Assembly: GCA_030040965.1 (NCBI GenBank)
Contig: JASHOT010000385.1
Location: 1 to 36,062 of the forward strand
Source of the DNA: Candidatus Sulfotelmatobacter sp.
Lineage (GTDB): Bacteria > Acidobacteriota > Terriglobia > Terriglobales > Acidobacteriaceae
DNA: 36,062 nucleotides
Direction: 5' to 3'
Shown here: piece by piece, positions 17,790 to 26,252 of the stretch
How positions within the stretch are numbered: position 1 is the stretch's first letter
Layout of the letters: the number at the start of each line of letters is the position of its first letter
The notes under the pieces: generated by a model
Database searches by the model: none
What the model was told of the DNA's origin: nothing
The model's input: the letters and a program-made list of their open reading frames with translations, nothing else
Position numbers and translations under genes: made by a program

Positions 17790-18979
17790 GGCATTTGCTC
17801 CAATTGATCGCGAAGAATCCAGCCATGCTGCCCTTCGTGTGTCTCCACGCCCAGCCAGTAAGGGGTCGAAACCAGGATCAGCACCTCGGTTCCCGTCGGC
17901 AACGATTGCAGTGTGCTTGCGGTGTGAAACGGCGCGGACTTCAGTGGCGCCCCCGGGGACTTCACTTTCCGCTCGATCTGCTGCCGAAGATACTGCAGGC
18001 GCTCATCAGCCGTTTGACCCGCAGGTGGCCGCTCTGGACTCGGCGAAATCGGATCCGCGGTTGTCCGATTGGATGTGGGCTGACTGGACGTTGTCGGATT
18101 GGACGTCGCCTGGCTTGAAAATGCCTGGCGCGGCGAGATTGGCTCGGACTCGGAGGAATTCTGCGCCGGCTGATTTTGGGGAATCTGACTTGATGCCGCG
18201 GAGTTCGTGCTCTCTGCATTTTGCGAGGGTGGATTTCCCGAGCCCGTGCCTGATGAATCCTGACTGGCAAGCGTGCTCTGCGCCTCGCGTGAAGACGAAG
18301 ATCCTTCTCGGGAAGACGACGATCCCTCCTCGATGAGAGGTGTCGCCCCACTCTTGGCGGCCAATTTTCGCTGCTTTACCTTCAGCGCCTCTGCCGTTTG
18401 TTCCTTCATTGCCTCGATCGCATCGAGGTGATCGTGAATATCCTTGTATTCGGCGCCTTCCACCGAACCATCCGAAGCGTGCGCGATGCGCCGGAAGTCC
18501 TCGACGAATACCGCGTCAATGCGCAGCACGCAGTTCTTATCGGTTTGCGGCTGAAGAACGTACCGGACCGCAATCGTGCCTACGTCCTGGCTGTCTTTGA
18601 AGTTTCTGGGATCGAGGGTGTTCGGTTTCACTTTGTAGAAAACCTTGCCCCCTGCGTTCCATACCGGAAACACTTTGGTCGATTCGACCGCCTCGGCACC
18701 GGTGATGTATTCATCTCTGTTGTATTCCTTGGTTCCACGGATGATGCCGTTCTGCGCCACATCCTGCAAAACCTGTTCGACCTCGCTGGCTGGAAATGGC
18801 AGGTTGACGATCAGGCCCATTCCGTACTGAATGCCTTTCTTGTCGTGAGCTGCAAGCCGGAGGGTAGCTGCCGCCAGTAAAACCAGCAAGATCGCCAAGA
18901 CGCGTCTTGTGGTGGATTTCCGCAGTTTCGACACGGAGTTGGCCGCAGTGGTTCCACGTTGGCCTTTCGATCCCGCCAT
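17786..18979 (-). CDS. Exported protein with SH3-like C-terminus, unknown function
   Basis: This 397-residue protein starts at the ATG at 18979, chosen because GGAGG lies 7 bases upstream. The frame stays open to 19114 but without a good site. A basic N-tail is followed by a hydrophobic segment (RRVLAILLVLLAAATLRLA), a signal or anchor. A conserved-looking domain (about 50-190, KGIQYGMGLIVNLPFPASEVEQ) comes next. A low-complexity linker holds a 7-residue tandem repeat (GSSSSRE twice) and Ser/Thr/Asn/Pro-rich repeats. A C-terminal SH3-like domain has TGTEVLILVSTPYWLGVET and HGWILRDQLEQMP. It is cotranscribed with the next gene through a GTGA overlap. Function unknown. Confidence 0.78.
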   Translation of the reverse strand: MAGSKGQRGTTAANSVSKLRKSTTRRVLAILLVLLAAATLRLAAHDKKGIQYGMGLIVNLPFPASEVEQVLQDVAQNGIIRGTKEYNRDEYITGAEAVESTKVFPVWNAGGKVFYKVKPNTLDPRNFKDSQDVGTIAVRYVLQPQTDKNCVLRIDAVFVEDFRRIAHASDGSVEGAEYKDIHDHLDAIEAMKEQTAEALKVKQRKLAAKSGATPLIEEGSSSSREGSSSSREAQSTLASQDSSGTGSGNPPSQNAESTNSAASSQIPQNQPAQNSSESEPISPRQAFSSQATSNPTTSSQPTSNRTTADPISPSPERPPAGQTADERLQYLRQQIERKVKSPGAPLKSAPFHTASTLQSLPTGTEVLILVSTPYWLGVETHEGQHGWILRDQLEQMP

Positions 18980-19379
18980 GATCGATCCTCCGGAGGTCAA
19001 GAGTCTCAACTCCGGGTTGGCCCTGTCAACTGCCGCAGGAATCCGCGAATTTGGCGCGCTGTCATCGCGCGCGTTTACGCTGAATGACCAAACGGAGACA
19101 GACTGGGACACCAAATTGTAAAAGCTTTGTCAAAAATATCTTGCAACCCCCCCTTGCAAATTATTGCAGAGCCGTAGTAGTATTCCGCCCCGGTACGGTG
19201 GTAAGACCATAACTACTTGTAACCGGTCCATCACCAGCTTGTAAAAGGTTTGCCATTTTGTTCGCCGGCAAGCACGTGGAAATAGTTTCACATGCTACAG
19301 TCTGCTGGCATCTCGCCATTGAATTTGTGGGAATGCAGCTTTTTGTTCAACACAAAAAAGTTGGCTTGAAGGAGTCGAC
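18980..19379. other. Divergent intergenic region between the SH3 genes and the cytochrome/oxidase operon
   Basis: These 400 bases have no gene I can support. The region is more AT-rich than its flanks and must hold the promoters of both outward-facing units. It contains a 14-base direct repeat (19116-19129 and 19239-19252), three TTGCA boxes around a C7 run (19141-19170), and a strong ribosome binding site AAGGAG just before the ATG at 19380. On the minus strand TTGACA occurs near 19131-19136, but no -10 box stands at the right distance. Confidence 0.6.
19116..19252 (+). repeat. Paired 14-base direct repeat upstream of the oxidase operon
   Basis: TTGTAAAAGCTTTG at 19116-19129 and TTGTAAAAGGTTTG at 19239-19252 differ at one base and are 123 bases apart in the same orientation. 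A partial copy (CTTGTAAC) lies near 19216. The spacing and position suit a regulator binding at two sites, but this is inference. Confidence 0.5.
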
Positions 19380-20924
19380 ATGCGTATGCCGAAGCAGTCT
19401 CGCTTGTGTGGGATTTCGCTCTGCTTTCATTCCGCTTTGACCACGGCTCTGGTTCTGATCTTTCTGGTCCTGAGCGGTAGTCAGAGGGCAAATGCGCTAC
19501 CGGCCTTTGCCAGAAAGTATGGCCTGCGCTGTTCGGCGTGCCACGAAACCTGGCCCATCCTGAACAATTTCGGATTGAAGTTCAGAGACAACGGCTATCA
19601 GATCATGAACGACCACGACGCGCCGATCTGGCAGAATCCGGGCTATTGGCCGGTTACCTTCCGCATCACGCCGATCTGGCACCGGGTTAGCGCGGTCAGT
19701 GACGTCGACACCTATCAAAACGTCGGCGCCACACTGCCCTTTGGAACAACCGCCTTGCAGCGCATCACCACGACCGGTTTCGACCTCAGCGGTCTGGACT
19801 TCCACACCGGCGGAACGCTGGAAAAGAACATCTCGTTTTACGTCCTGCCATCTTCCGATCCGACGGCTGCCTTCCACTTCGAAACCGTCATGGGGCGGTT
19901 CGATAACTTGTTTGGCTCGCCGTGGCTGAACATCAAGATGGGACGCTTCGAATTGAACAATCTGCTATCGGAAAAGCGTATGGTCGGCCTGACAGGGAAT
20001 GGCGGCATCTACCAGACCTACCATTTCATTCCGCAAGCTGACGGCAACATCTTCGGACAAATGGGCGACAACCAGTTGGGCATGGAATACGTGGGGCACT
20101 CCTATGACGACCGCACCCGTATCTCGGCCGCGCTGTTGAGTTCCGCCGATGGCAATGTGAACCTCACATTCGGCAACGCCTACAGTGGTTTCTTCACGTT
20201 CGACCAAGGTGTCGATATGGGGAAGTTAGGGGTTGACCGCTTAGGCTTCTACGCCTTTGTGGGACAAGCGTCAACGTACTTCCGAACGTCGGGAGGCGCG
20301 CCGATTGCCGGCTCTGGTCTCGGCAATAAGGGATTCAGCCGTGTCGGCTTTACGGGCCAGTTTTACTTTGGCCCACACTTCGATGTGAACGTAGTGACGC
20401 AGCATGGCAACGATAACGCGTGGTTTGGGCAGGGCTATGGCAATGCCATCGCCACCGATGGCAATGGCGGCGTGACCTGCACGGGTCCGCAGCTAACTCC
20501 TGGCTGCCCGCCAAACAACACTCCCGGAACAGTTCTGCCGGCCGGAGCGCAGGCCCCGATATGGAACGGTGTCACCGTTGAGTCCCGCTATGTCTACAGC
20601 CCGCAGCTCATCTTTATCGCTGTCTATGAGGCGGAGCGCATGTCGCAGCAAGCCAACGGAGCGGGATGCGCGACCTCCTTGGCATGTTTCGGCACGAATG
20701 GGACGTATACGAACGGGCAGTCTACGTCGAACTTGGGCAACATCAACAACTACGACTTCATCATTCGCTATAACCCGTTCATGACGAATCGGGCGGGGAT
20801 GGCGCTGCAAAGCGAATTCAACATTTTCCATCAGATCGGTACGGGAGCGACTTCACCGATCACCGGAGTCAACACCAATCTCAACTCAAGCGAGCTTTTG
20901 CTGGGACTGGACTTCGATTTCTAA
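19380..20924 (+). CDS. Exported outer-membrane-type beta-barrel with one N-terminal heme c site
   Basis: This 514-residue protein has a signal peptide (hydrophobic 19-33, likely cleaved after Ala39). A single heme c motif CSACH (51-55) follows in FARKYGLRCSACHETWP, then NNFGLKFRDNGYQI. This start is typical of a family in which a short cytochrome c segment precedes a beta barrel. The remaining ~430 residues alternate polar and aromatic residues in strand-like runs and end in LLLGLDFDF, an outer-membrane-type C-terminal Phe. It heads the oxidase operon with ribosome binding site AAGGAG. It may carry electrons at or across the outer membrane; the exact role is unknown. An ATG two codons downstream is an alternative start. 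Confidence 0.82.
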   Translation: MRMPKQSRLCGISLCFHSALTTALVLIFLVLSGSQRANALPAFARKYGLRCSACHETWPILNNFGLKFRDNGYQIMNDHDAPIWQNPGYWPVTFRITPIWHRVSAVSDVDTYQNVGATLPFGTTALQRITTTGFDLSGLDFHTGGTLEKNISFYVLPSSDPTAAFHFETVMGRFDNLFGSPWLNIKMGRFELNNLLSEKRMVGLTGNGGIYQTYHFIPQADGNIFGQMGDNQLGMEYVGHSYDDRTRISAALLSSADGNVNLTFGNAYSGFFTFDQGVDMGKLGVDRLGFYAFVGQASTYFRTSGGAPIAGSGLGNKGFSRVGFTGQFYFGPHFDVNVVTQHGNDNAWFGQGYGNAIATDGNGGVTCTGPQLTPGCPPNNTPGTVLPAGAQAPIWNGVTVESRYVYSPQLIFIAVYEAERMSQQANGAGCATSLACFGTNGTYTNGQSTSNLGNINNYDFIIRYNPFMTNRAGMALQSEFNIFHQIGTGATSPITGVNTNLNSSELLLGLDFDF

Positions 20925-20937
20925 GCGAGGGATTGAC

Positions 20938-21807
20938 ATGCGAAGAAACTGGATGAAGTGGTCGTTGTGGGTGGTCGCGGTGGTGGTCCTTTCGCTCCCT
21001 GTTGCTTCTTGGGCGCAACTTACGACCCAAGACATCGCGGCTCGCGACAACATGGAGGCGCACGTCGGAAATCTGACGGGGCACGCCAACTCCGGTCAGG
21101 CGAAATATGACTACCGTCGCTATTGCGTCGGCTGCCACGGGGATCTGGGAGACGGCAACGGCGAAGTCGCGCAGTGGCTGGATCCGCCGATGTGGCCCAA
21201 GCCGCGTGATTTTCAGTTGGGTATTTTCAAGTGCCGTTCCACCCCGACGGGAACGCTGCCCACTGATCAGGATTTGTACGACGCGATCAGCCGTGGTTTT
21301 GATCGTTCTGCCATGCCCATCTGGAACGTCTTCACGAAACAACAGCGCGTCGATCTGGTCGCCTTCGTGAAGCACTTTTCTCCCCGTTTTGTCAGCGAGA
21401 AACCCGGAACTCCGATTCAGATACCACCGGAGCCGGAAGTCACCGCGGATCGAGTCAAGAACGGACGGGAAATCTTTGCTCGCGTCCAGTGCTGGAAGTG
21501 TCACGGCGTGACCGGGCAGGCCAATGGACCGTCGGCATCCACGCTGCAGGACGACCTGGGCCGGCCGATTGCAGCCTTCAACTTTACCGAAGGAGCCCGG
21601 CCGAAATGCGGATCGACGGACCAGGATATCTATCGCATCTTCATGACCGGCCTCGACGGCACACCGATGCCGTCCTTCGCCGACAACATCAAGCCAGACG
21701 AGGCATGGGATCTGGTTTTCTATCTGCGAACGCTGATGGCACAGCCGAGTAAGGAAAAGGATATTGCCAGGCAGCTTGGCCTGAAGCCGGTGAGCCCGAA
21801 TCCCTAA
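20938..21807 (+). CDS. Periplasmic diheme cytochrome c
   Basis: This 289-residue protein has a signal sequence (WSLWVVAVVVLSLPVASWA) that may be cleaved before Gln27. Two cytochrome c domains follow, with heme sites CVGCH (63-67) and CWKCH (185-189), each continuing in the GDGNG or GQANGPSA manner of class I cytochromes. Candidate distal Met ligands are in DRSAMPIW and GTPMPSFA. It begins 13 bases after the preceding stop with GAGGG as ribosome binding site, so it belongs to the operon. It probably carries electrons between the heme barrel protein or cupredoxin and the CuA site of CoxB. Confidence 0.92.
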   Translation: MRRNWMKWSLWVVAVVVLSLPVASWAQLTTQDIAARDNMEAHVGNLTGHANSGQAKYDYRRYCVGCHGDLGDGNGEVAQWLDPPMWPKPRDFQLGIFKCRSTPTGTLPTDQDLYDAISRGFDRSAMPIWNVFTKQQRVDLVAFVKHFSPRFVSEKPGTPIQIPPEPEVTADRVKNGREIFARVQCWKCHGVTGQANGPSASTLQDDLGRPIAAFNFTEGARPKCGSTDQDIYRIFMTGLDGTPMPSFADNIKPDEAWDLVFYLRTLMAQPSKEKDIARQLGLKPVSPNP

Positions 21808-21890
21808 GCGCATGTATCAGGGACTGGAAGGCACCAAGACTTCGGCTTGGAAGAATCCACCACGTTTCAACGACGAAAGGTTGAAGGATT

Positions 21891-22622
21891 ATGAACAGAC
21901 AACAGGTGTTTGTCTCCGTACTAGCCATAACAGTTCTGGTTTGTTGTGGCAGCTTGCTTCTGAATAAAACGGTCAGCGCCGCTGGCGAAGGAAAAATCAC
22001 GGGCACCGTGAAACTCGATGGCGAAGCTCCCCACATGAAGCCCATCGACATGTCGAAGGATCCCTACTGCGTAAAGGCGAACCCAACGCCGCAGAAATTC
22101 CAGAATGTGGTGGCTGGCTCCGGCGGCGGACTGGAAAATGTCGTTCTGTACATCTCCGACGGCTTGAGTAATCCAACGGAATCGACGGCCGTGCAAGTAT
22201 TTGATCAGAAGAACTGCATGTACTCGCCGCACGTGCTGGCCATGGATATTGGCCAGACTTTCAAAGTGCAGACCAGCGATCAGACGGCTCACAACATTCA
22301 TCCCAATCCAAATCCCATGACCGGCAACATCCCGTGGAACCAGTCTCAGCCTCCGGGTGCGCCTCCGGTTGAGAAGAGCTGGAAGGCTACGGAGTTTATC
22401 GAGGTGAAGTGCAATATCCATCCCTGGATGCACGGCTGGTTTGCGGTGGTTAAAGGACCCTACGCGGTTACGGATGAGAACGGCAACTTCACCATCCAAA
22501 ACGTGCCCCCAGGAAGCTACACGGTATCTGCGTGGCAGGAAGTCTACGGAACCCAGACGGCAAAAGTCACGGTGGCCGCGGGCGGTTCGGCGAAGGCAGA
22601 CTTCACCTTCAAAGCAAAGTAG
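21891..22622 (+). CDS. Exported cupredoxin-like copper protein
   Basis: This 243-residue protein has an N-terminal signal or anchor (VFVSVLAITVLVCCGSLLL). The middle resembles a plastocyanin-type cupredoxin: a His in TAHNIHPNPNP and then CNIHPWMHGW, where Cys, His and Met are each three residues apart, the pattern of a type 1 copper site. A C-terminal carboxypeptidase-regulatory-like beta sandwich follows (VTDENGNFTIQNVPPGSYTVSAWQEVYG). An extra Cys pair earlier (DPYC, KNC) may form a disulfide. Ribosome binding site GAAGGA. It lies between the cytochrome c gene and coxB, so an electron-shuttling role toward the oxidase is likely. A pure copper carrier for CuA assembly is the alternative. Confidence 0.84.
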   Translation: MNRQQVFVSVLAITVLVCCGSLLLNKTVSAAGEGKITGTVKLDGEAPHMKPIDMSKDPYCVKANPTPQKFQNVVAGSGGGLENVVLYISDGLSNPTESTAVQVFDQKNCMYSPHVLAMDIGQTFKVQTSDQTAHNIHPNPNPMTGNIPWNQSQPPGAPPVEKSWKATEFIEVKCNIHPWMHGWFAVVKGPYAVTDENGNFTIQNVPPGSYTVSAWQEVYGTQTAKVTVAAGGSAKADFTFKAK

Positions 22623-22643
22623 TTTCTAAGCCAAATAACCAAC

Positions 22644-22668
22644 CGGTCGTCCGTTATTTGGACGACCG
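22644..22668 (+). terminator. Intercistronic hairpin between cupredoxin gene and coxB
   Basis: CGGTCGTCC (22644-22652) and GGACGACCG (22660-22668) form a perfect 9-bp stem with loop GTTATTT, followed by TTTGAATT. The stem is strong but the T run is only three bases, so it may be a partial terminator, an attenuator or an mRNA-stabilising element that sets the ratio of the redox carriers to the oxidase subunits. Confidence 0.6.
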
Positions 22669-22719
22669 TTTGAATTACAGAGCTACGCTTCGAACAGATT
22701 GGGGCGGGAGCGAGGGAAC

Positions 22720-23529
22720 ATGAGCAGCAAGATATTTGCAGTTCTGGTGATCGTAATCGCCTTGGCGTCGGCGGTCCCTATCATCCACCACTCTTTCCTG
22801 GGAGCGACGGTCGCGCCCCCGCAGGACATCTCCACGCATGGCTATGAGATCGATAAGCAGATGGACGAGACCATGCTCGAGGCCGGCCTGTCGTTCCTCG
22901 CTGCGCAGCTGGTGCTGGGATTCTTTGTCTGGCAGTTCGGCGGGCGCAAGGATGGCGTGCTGAAGAATTTTCCTGGCGGGGCCAAGTATCTCGTGCTGGC
23001 TGCTGTGCTGCTGGTTGGAGCCGAGGTGATCGCTCTGGGTGCAATGGGCACCAAGGCCTGGGCCAAAGTGTATTTCGACAAGCCCTCGGCGGATGCCATG
23101 CCCGTTCAGGTGCAAGCCGGACAGTTCGCCTTTTACTTTCACTATCCCGGTCCCGATGGAAAATTCGGCACGATCCATCCGGAAAAAATCGATGAAGGAA
23201 GCGGCAACTATTTCGGTCTTGCCGACGACGATCCTGCCGCCAAAGATGACATTCAATCCGGCGAGTTCGTCATTCCTGTGAACCGCGAAATCCACCTGAT
23301 GATGCACGGGAAGGATGTGGGCCACTCATTCTACGTACGGGAGCTTCGCATCCAGCAGGATTTCGTTCCGGGCATTGATCTCTCGATGCATTTCACCGCG
23401 ACAAAGATCGGGCGATACGAGATCGTTTGTACCCAGCTCTGCGGCCTGGGGCACTACAACATGAAAGCCTATTTAAATGTGATGTCGCAGGAAGATTTCG
23501 ATAAGTGGTTGAAGTCGCAAGCGGGTTAG
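22720..23529 (+). CDS. coxB: Cytochrome c oxidase subunit II
   Basis: This 269-residue protein carries the CuA domain. The ligands are His202 in GHSFYV, Cys237, Cys241, His245 and Met248 in CTQLCGLGHYNM. The residue that is Glu in the canonical CxExC motif (carbonyl ligand and Mg contact) is Gln239 here. Three hydrophobic segments precede the domain (about 5-25, 52-70, 85-105); most family members have two, so the first may be an uncleaved signal. There is no C-terminal cytochrome c domain. I start at the ATG at 22720 (GAGGGAAC upstream); a GTG-type start at 22699 would add seven residues. It precedes coxA. Confidence 0.95.
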   Translation: MSSKIFAVLVIVIALASAVPIIHHSFLGATVAPPQDISTHGYEIDKQMDETMLEAGLSFLAAQLVLGFFVWQFGGRKDGVLKNFPGGAKYLVLAAVLLVGAEVIALGAMGTKAWAKVYFDKPSADAMPVQVQAGQFAFYFHYPGPDGKFGTIHPEKIDEGSGNYFGLADDDPAAKDDIQSGEFVIPVNREIHLMMHGKDVGHSFYVRELRIQQDFVPGIDLSMHFTATKIGRYEIVCTQLCGLGHYNMKAYLNVMSQEDFDKWLKSQAG

Positions 23530-23663
23530 AAATCCCGTCGTCGAAGAAGACTGAGACTGCCGGCTTGGGGAGAATCGACGATGACCGAAGGGCCGGCGAC
23601 CAACAGCCGGGCGGCTAGCGACCAACGATAAACGATCAGAGACTGAAAAAAGGGGTGAGGGCA

Positions 23664-25433
23664 ATGCCGGAACAAGCGGTCCACGTACATCAGGCGCCTA
23701 CAGGATTTATCCGCAAGTACGTTTTCAGCCTCGACCATAAAATTATCGGGCTGCAGTACTACGCGCTCGCCTTCGTTGCCGTGTTCACGGGCATGGTCTT
23801 GTCGTGGCTCATGCGAATCCATCTGGTTTGGCCGAACGCTCCGATTCCGGGTCTTGGTCTGCTCTCGAAGACCGGTGCGCCGGGAGGAATAGTCACGCCG
23901 GAGTACTACCTGCAATTGATGACCATGCACGGCACACTGATGGTCTTCTTTGTTCTGACCAACGCGCCCTTTGCTGCTTTCGGCAACTACTTCCTGCCCA
24001 TCCAGATCGGCGCGGAAGATATGGCGTTTCCCCGGTTCAATATGATGTCGTTCTGGACGACGTTCATTGCTTTCTGCGTTCTGGTGTCGGCCTTCTTTGT
24101 GGGCGATGGTCCGCCACTTTCCGGCTGGACGGCCTACGCACCACTCAGCGCGGTTGGCGGCGATCCCGGTCCCGGTCAGGCCGTTGGTCAGACCTTGTGG
24201 GGCCTTTCGATTTTCATTTTCTGTATCGCGTCGCTGCTGGGCTCATTGAATTTCATTGCCACCACACTGGATCTGCGGACCAAGGGCATGACGCTTTCGC
24301 GCATGCCGATTGTGAGCTGGGCTTGGTTCATCACTTCGTGCATCGCGCTGCTGGCATTCGCCGTTTTGCTGCCGGCTTGCCTGCTGCTCATTCTCGATCG
24401 CGTTGCCGGCACGAGCTTCTTCGTCCCGTCTGGGCTAAACATCAGTGATCATATGCAGCCCCATCAGGGCGGTTCGCCGCTGCTGTGGCAGCATCTTTTC
24501 TGGTTCTTCGGGCATCCCGAGGTCTACATTGCCATCCTGCCCGCGATCGGCATTGTCAGCCACATTCTGATCTGCAACATGCGCAAGGACATGTTGAGCC
24601 ACAAGGTCCTCGTTTATTGCATGATGGCCATCGGATTCCTCAGCTACATGGTCTGGGGGCATCACATGTTCCTGAGCGGTATGAATCCGTTCTCGGCGCT
24701 GGTGTTCTCCTTCCCCACACTGGTGATCACCATTCCCGCGACCATCATGACTTTGATCTGGCTGGGCAGTCTGTACGGATCGAACTTGCGCATCAACTCC
24801 GCATCGCTGTTCTGCCTGGGCTTTATTTCGATGTTCGTCTCCGGCGGGGTGAGCGGATTCTTCCTGGCGCAGCCTTCGATCGACATCTATCTGCACGCGA
24901 CTTACTTCGTGGTCGGGCACTTCCACATGGTGATGGGCGTGGCCGCGATTATGGGGGTCTTTGCCGGAACCTACTTCTGGTTCCCCAAGATGACCGGGCG
25001 CATGATGAATGAAACTCTGGGGAAATGGCATTTCTTCCTGACCTTCATCGGCACCTATGCGATCTTCATGCCATTCCACTATCTGGGTCTGGCGGGAAAC
25101 GTTCGGCGCTATTCCGCGTTCACCGATGATTACCTGGTCCCGCTGGTCCCGGTGCACAAGTTCATTACTTTTGCCGCGCTTTTCACTGGTGCGGCACAAC
25201 TGATTTTTATCTTCAACCTTTTCTATAGCCGCTTCAAGGGAGCGCCCGCACCTGCGAATCCTTGGGAGTGCACGTCGCTGGAGTGGTCGACACCTTCCTC
25301 GCCGCCGCCGTTCGATAACTTCGGCGGCAAGCATCCCGTTGTCTACCACGATCCTTATCAGTATGGCGTGAAGAGTTCGACCGGCGACTATCTCATGCAG
25401 ACGTCGCCTGAACAGGCAGGGCAAACGCCGTAG
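23664..25433 (+). CDS. coxA: Cytochrome c oxidase subunit I (K-channel Lys replaced by Met)
   Basis: This 589-residue heme-copper oxidase catalytic subunit has about 12 helices. It has the D-channel entrance GAEDMAFPRFN, and GHPEVY with Glu286 and the crosslinking Tyr288. CuB ligands are in GHHMF, and heme ligands in HATYFVVGHFHMV. Starting at the ATG at 23664 (GAGG upstream), the numbering coincides with that of Rhodobacter sphaeroides subunit I. By gapless alignment from memory, residue 362 is Met where the K-channel Lys is expected (IPATIM for VPTGIK). Residue 412 is Ala where the Mg-ligand Asp is expected (HAT for HDT). The arginine pair near the heme propionates (VRRY) is kept. It is an A-type oxidase of an atypical branch; reduction of O2 to water is still expected. 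Confidence 0.96.
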   Translation: MPEQAVHVHQAPTGFIRKYVFSLDHKIIGLQYYALAFVAVFTGMVLSWLMRIHLVWPNAPIPGLGLLSKTGAPGGIVTPEYYLQLMTMHGTLMVFFVLTNAPFAAFGNYFLPIQIGAEDMAFPRFNMMSFWTTFIAFCVLVSAFFVGDGPPLSGWTAYAPLSAVGGDPGPGQAVGQTLWGLSIFIFCIASLLGSLNFIATTLDLRTKGMTLSRMPIVSWAWFITSCIALLAFAVLLPACLLLILDRVAGTSFFVPSGLNISDHMQPHQGGSPLLWQHLFWFFGHPEVYIAILPAIGIVSHILICNMRKDMLSHKVLVYCMMAIGFLSYMVWGHHMFLSGMNPFSALVFSFPTLVITIPATIMTLIWLGSLYGSNLRINSASLFCLGFISMFVSGGVSGFFLAQPSIDIYLHATYFVVGHFHMVMGVAAIMGVFAGTYFWFPKMTGRMMNETLGKWHFFLTFIGTYAIFMPFHYLGLAGNVRRYSAFTDDYLVPLVPVHKFITFAALFTGAAQLIFIFNLFYSRFKGAPAPANPWECTSLEWSTPSSPPPFDNFGGKHPVVYHDPYQYGVKSSTGDYLMQTSPEQAGQTP

Positions 25434-25534
25434 CAAGGAAGCACGCCGGACACGCTAAGTTCGTCCGCAAAGAACGCGGACGATTCGCGCGGCTCGTCAG
25501 GATGACAGCCAGCAGGGAAGGGACCTCAGAGGTC

Positions 25535-26221
25535 ATGGCAACAACGTTACCGCCGCCAGTCCAACACGAAGAAGAAAAGAGGGAACGCCCGTACGACGGA
25601 GGCGGCGGATTCCGCAATCTTGTTCCCGCGAACGGTGACCGGCGTGTGGTTGCCGATCCCAAGGGAGAGCCCACCCGCACCGGAATTTGGGTAGCGTTGG
25701 CGGCAATCGCGATGACATTTGCCGCCTTGAGTTCAGCGTTATTCGTTCGTGAGGGATCGTCAAGCTCCGATTGGCACCACATCGTCCTGCCCCGCATTCT
25801 CTTCTTTAATACCGCGGCGTTGGTGGCCAGCAGCATCGCGCTCGAGATGGCGCGGCATCGAGTGGCAGCTTTCATGCGTGGACAGGCGCCGAAGCGCTCT
25901 GCGGCCATGCTCTGGCTCAACGGGACTATGCTGCTCGGTCTGGTTTTTGTCGCTGGCCAGTACATGGCGTGGCTTCAGCTGAGAGCGCAAGGGCTGTATT
26001 TGCCGACCAATCCCAACAGCTCGTTCTTTTATCTCTTCACCGGTGTGCACGTGATTCACGTGCTTGGCGGGCTGGGTGGGCTGACGCGAGTGATGGTTCT
26101 ATTCAGCGGACGTTTCGGTTGGCGGCTGCGTCGCAGCACCCTGGACGCGACGTCCTACTACTGGCATTTCATGGGAGCGCTTTGGATTTACCTGCTCTTT
26201 CTTTTATGGCTGAAGCTGTAG
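25535..26221 (+). CDS. coxC: Cytochrome c oxidase subunit III, first copy
   Basis: This 228-residue membrane protein begins with a ~55-residue soluble, Gly- and Pro-rich tail (MATTLPPPVQHEEEK). Five hydrophobic helices follow, including the subunit III pattern FLFTGVHVIHVLGGLGGL (as FYLFTGVHVIHVLGG) and the final SYYWHFMGALWIYLLFLLWL. The start is unclear: the ATG at 25535 fits relatives, and one at 25502 would add 11 residues; both sites are weak. It is the first of two subunit III-type genes in a row. Subunit III supports proton uptake and stability of the oxidase. Confidence 0.9.
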   Translation: MATTLPPPVQHEEEKRERPYDGGGGFRNLVPANGDRRVVADPKGEPTRTGIWVALAAIAMTFAALSSALFVREGSSSSDWHHIVLPRILFFNTAALVASSIALEMARHRVAAFMRGQAPKRSAAMLWLNGTMLLGLVFVAGQYMAWLQLRAQGLYLPTNPNSSFFYLFTGVHVIHVLGGLGGLTRVMVLFSGRFGWRLRRSTLDATSYYWHFMGALWIYLLFLLWLKL

Positions 26222-26252
26222 TCGCCGATTTCGGAAAAGCAACGGAGGCACT

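Noticed and set aside
18980-19114. The 45-codon upstream extension of the second SH3-like gene.
   Set aside because: The ATG at 18979 has a strong GGAGG site and leads directly into a signal or anchor; the extension has neither.
24435-25436. A 333-residue minus-strand frame over coxA, rich in His, Arg and Glu.
   Set aside because: It is antisense to conserved coxA sequence and has the typical composition of a shadow frame.
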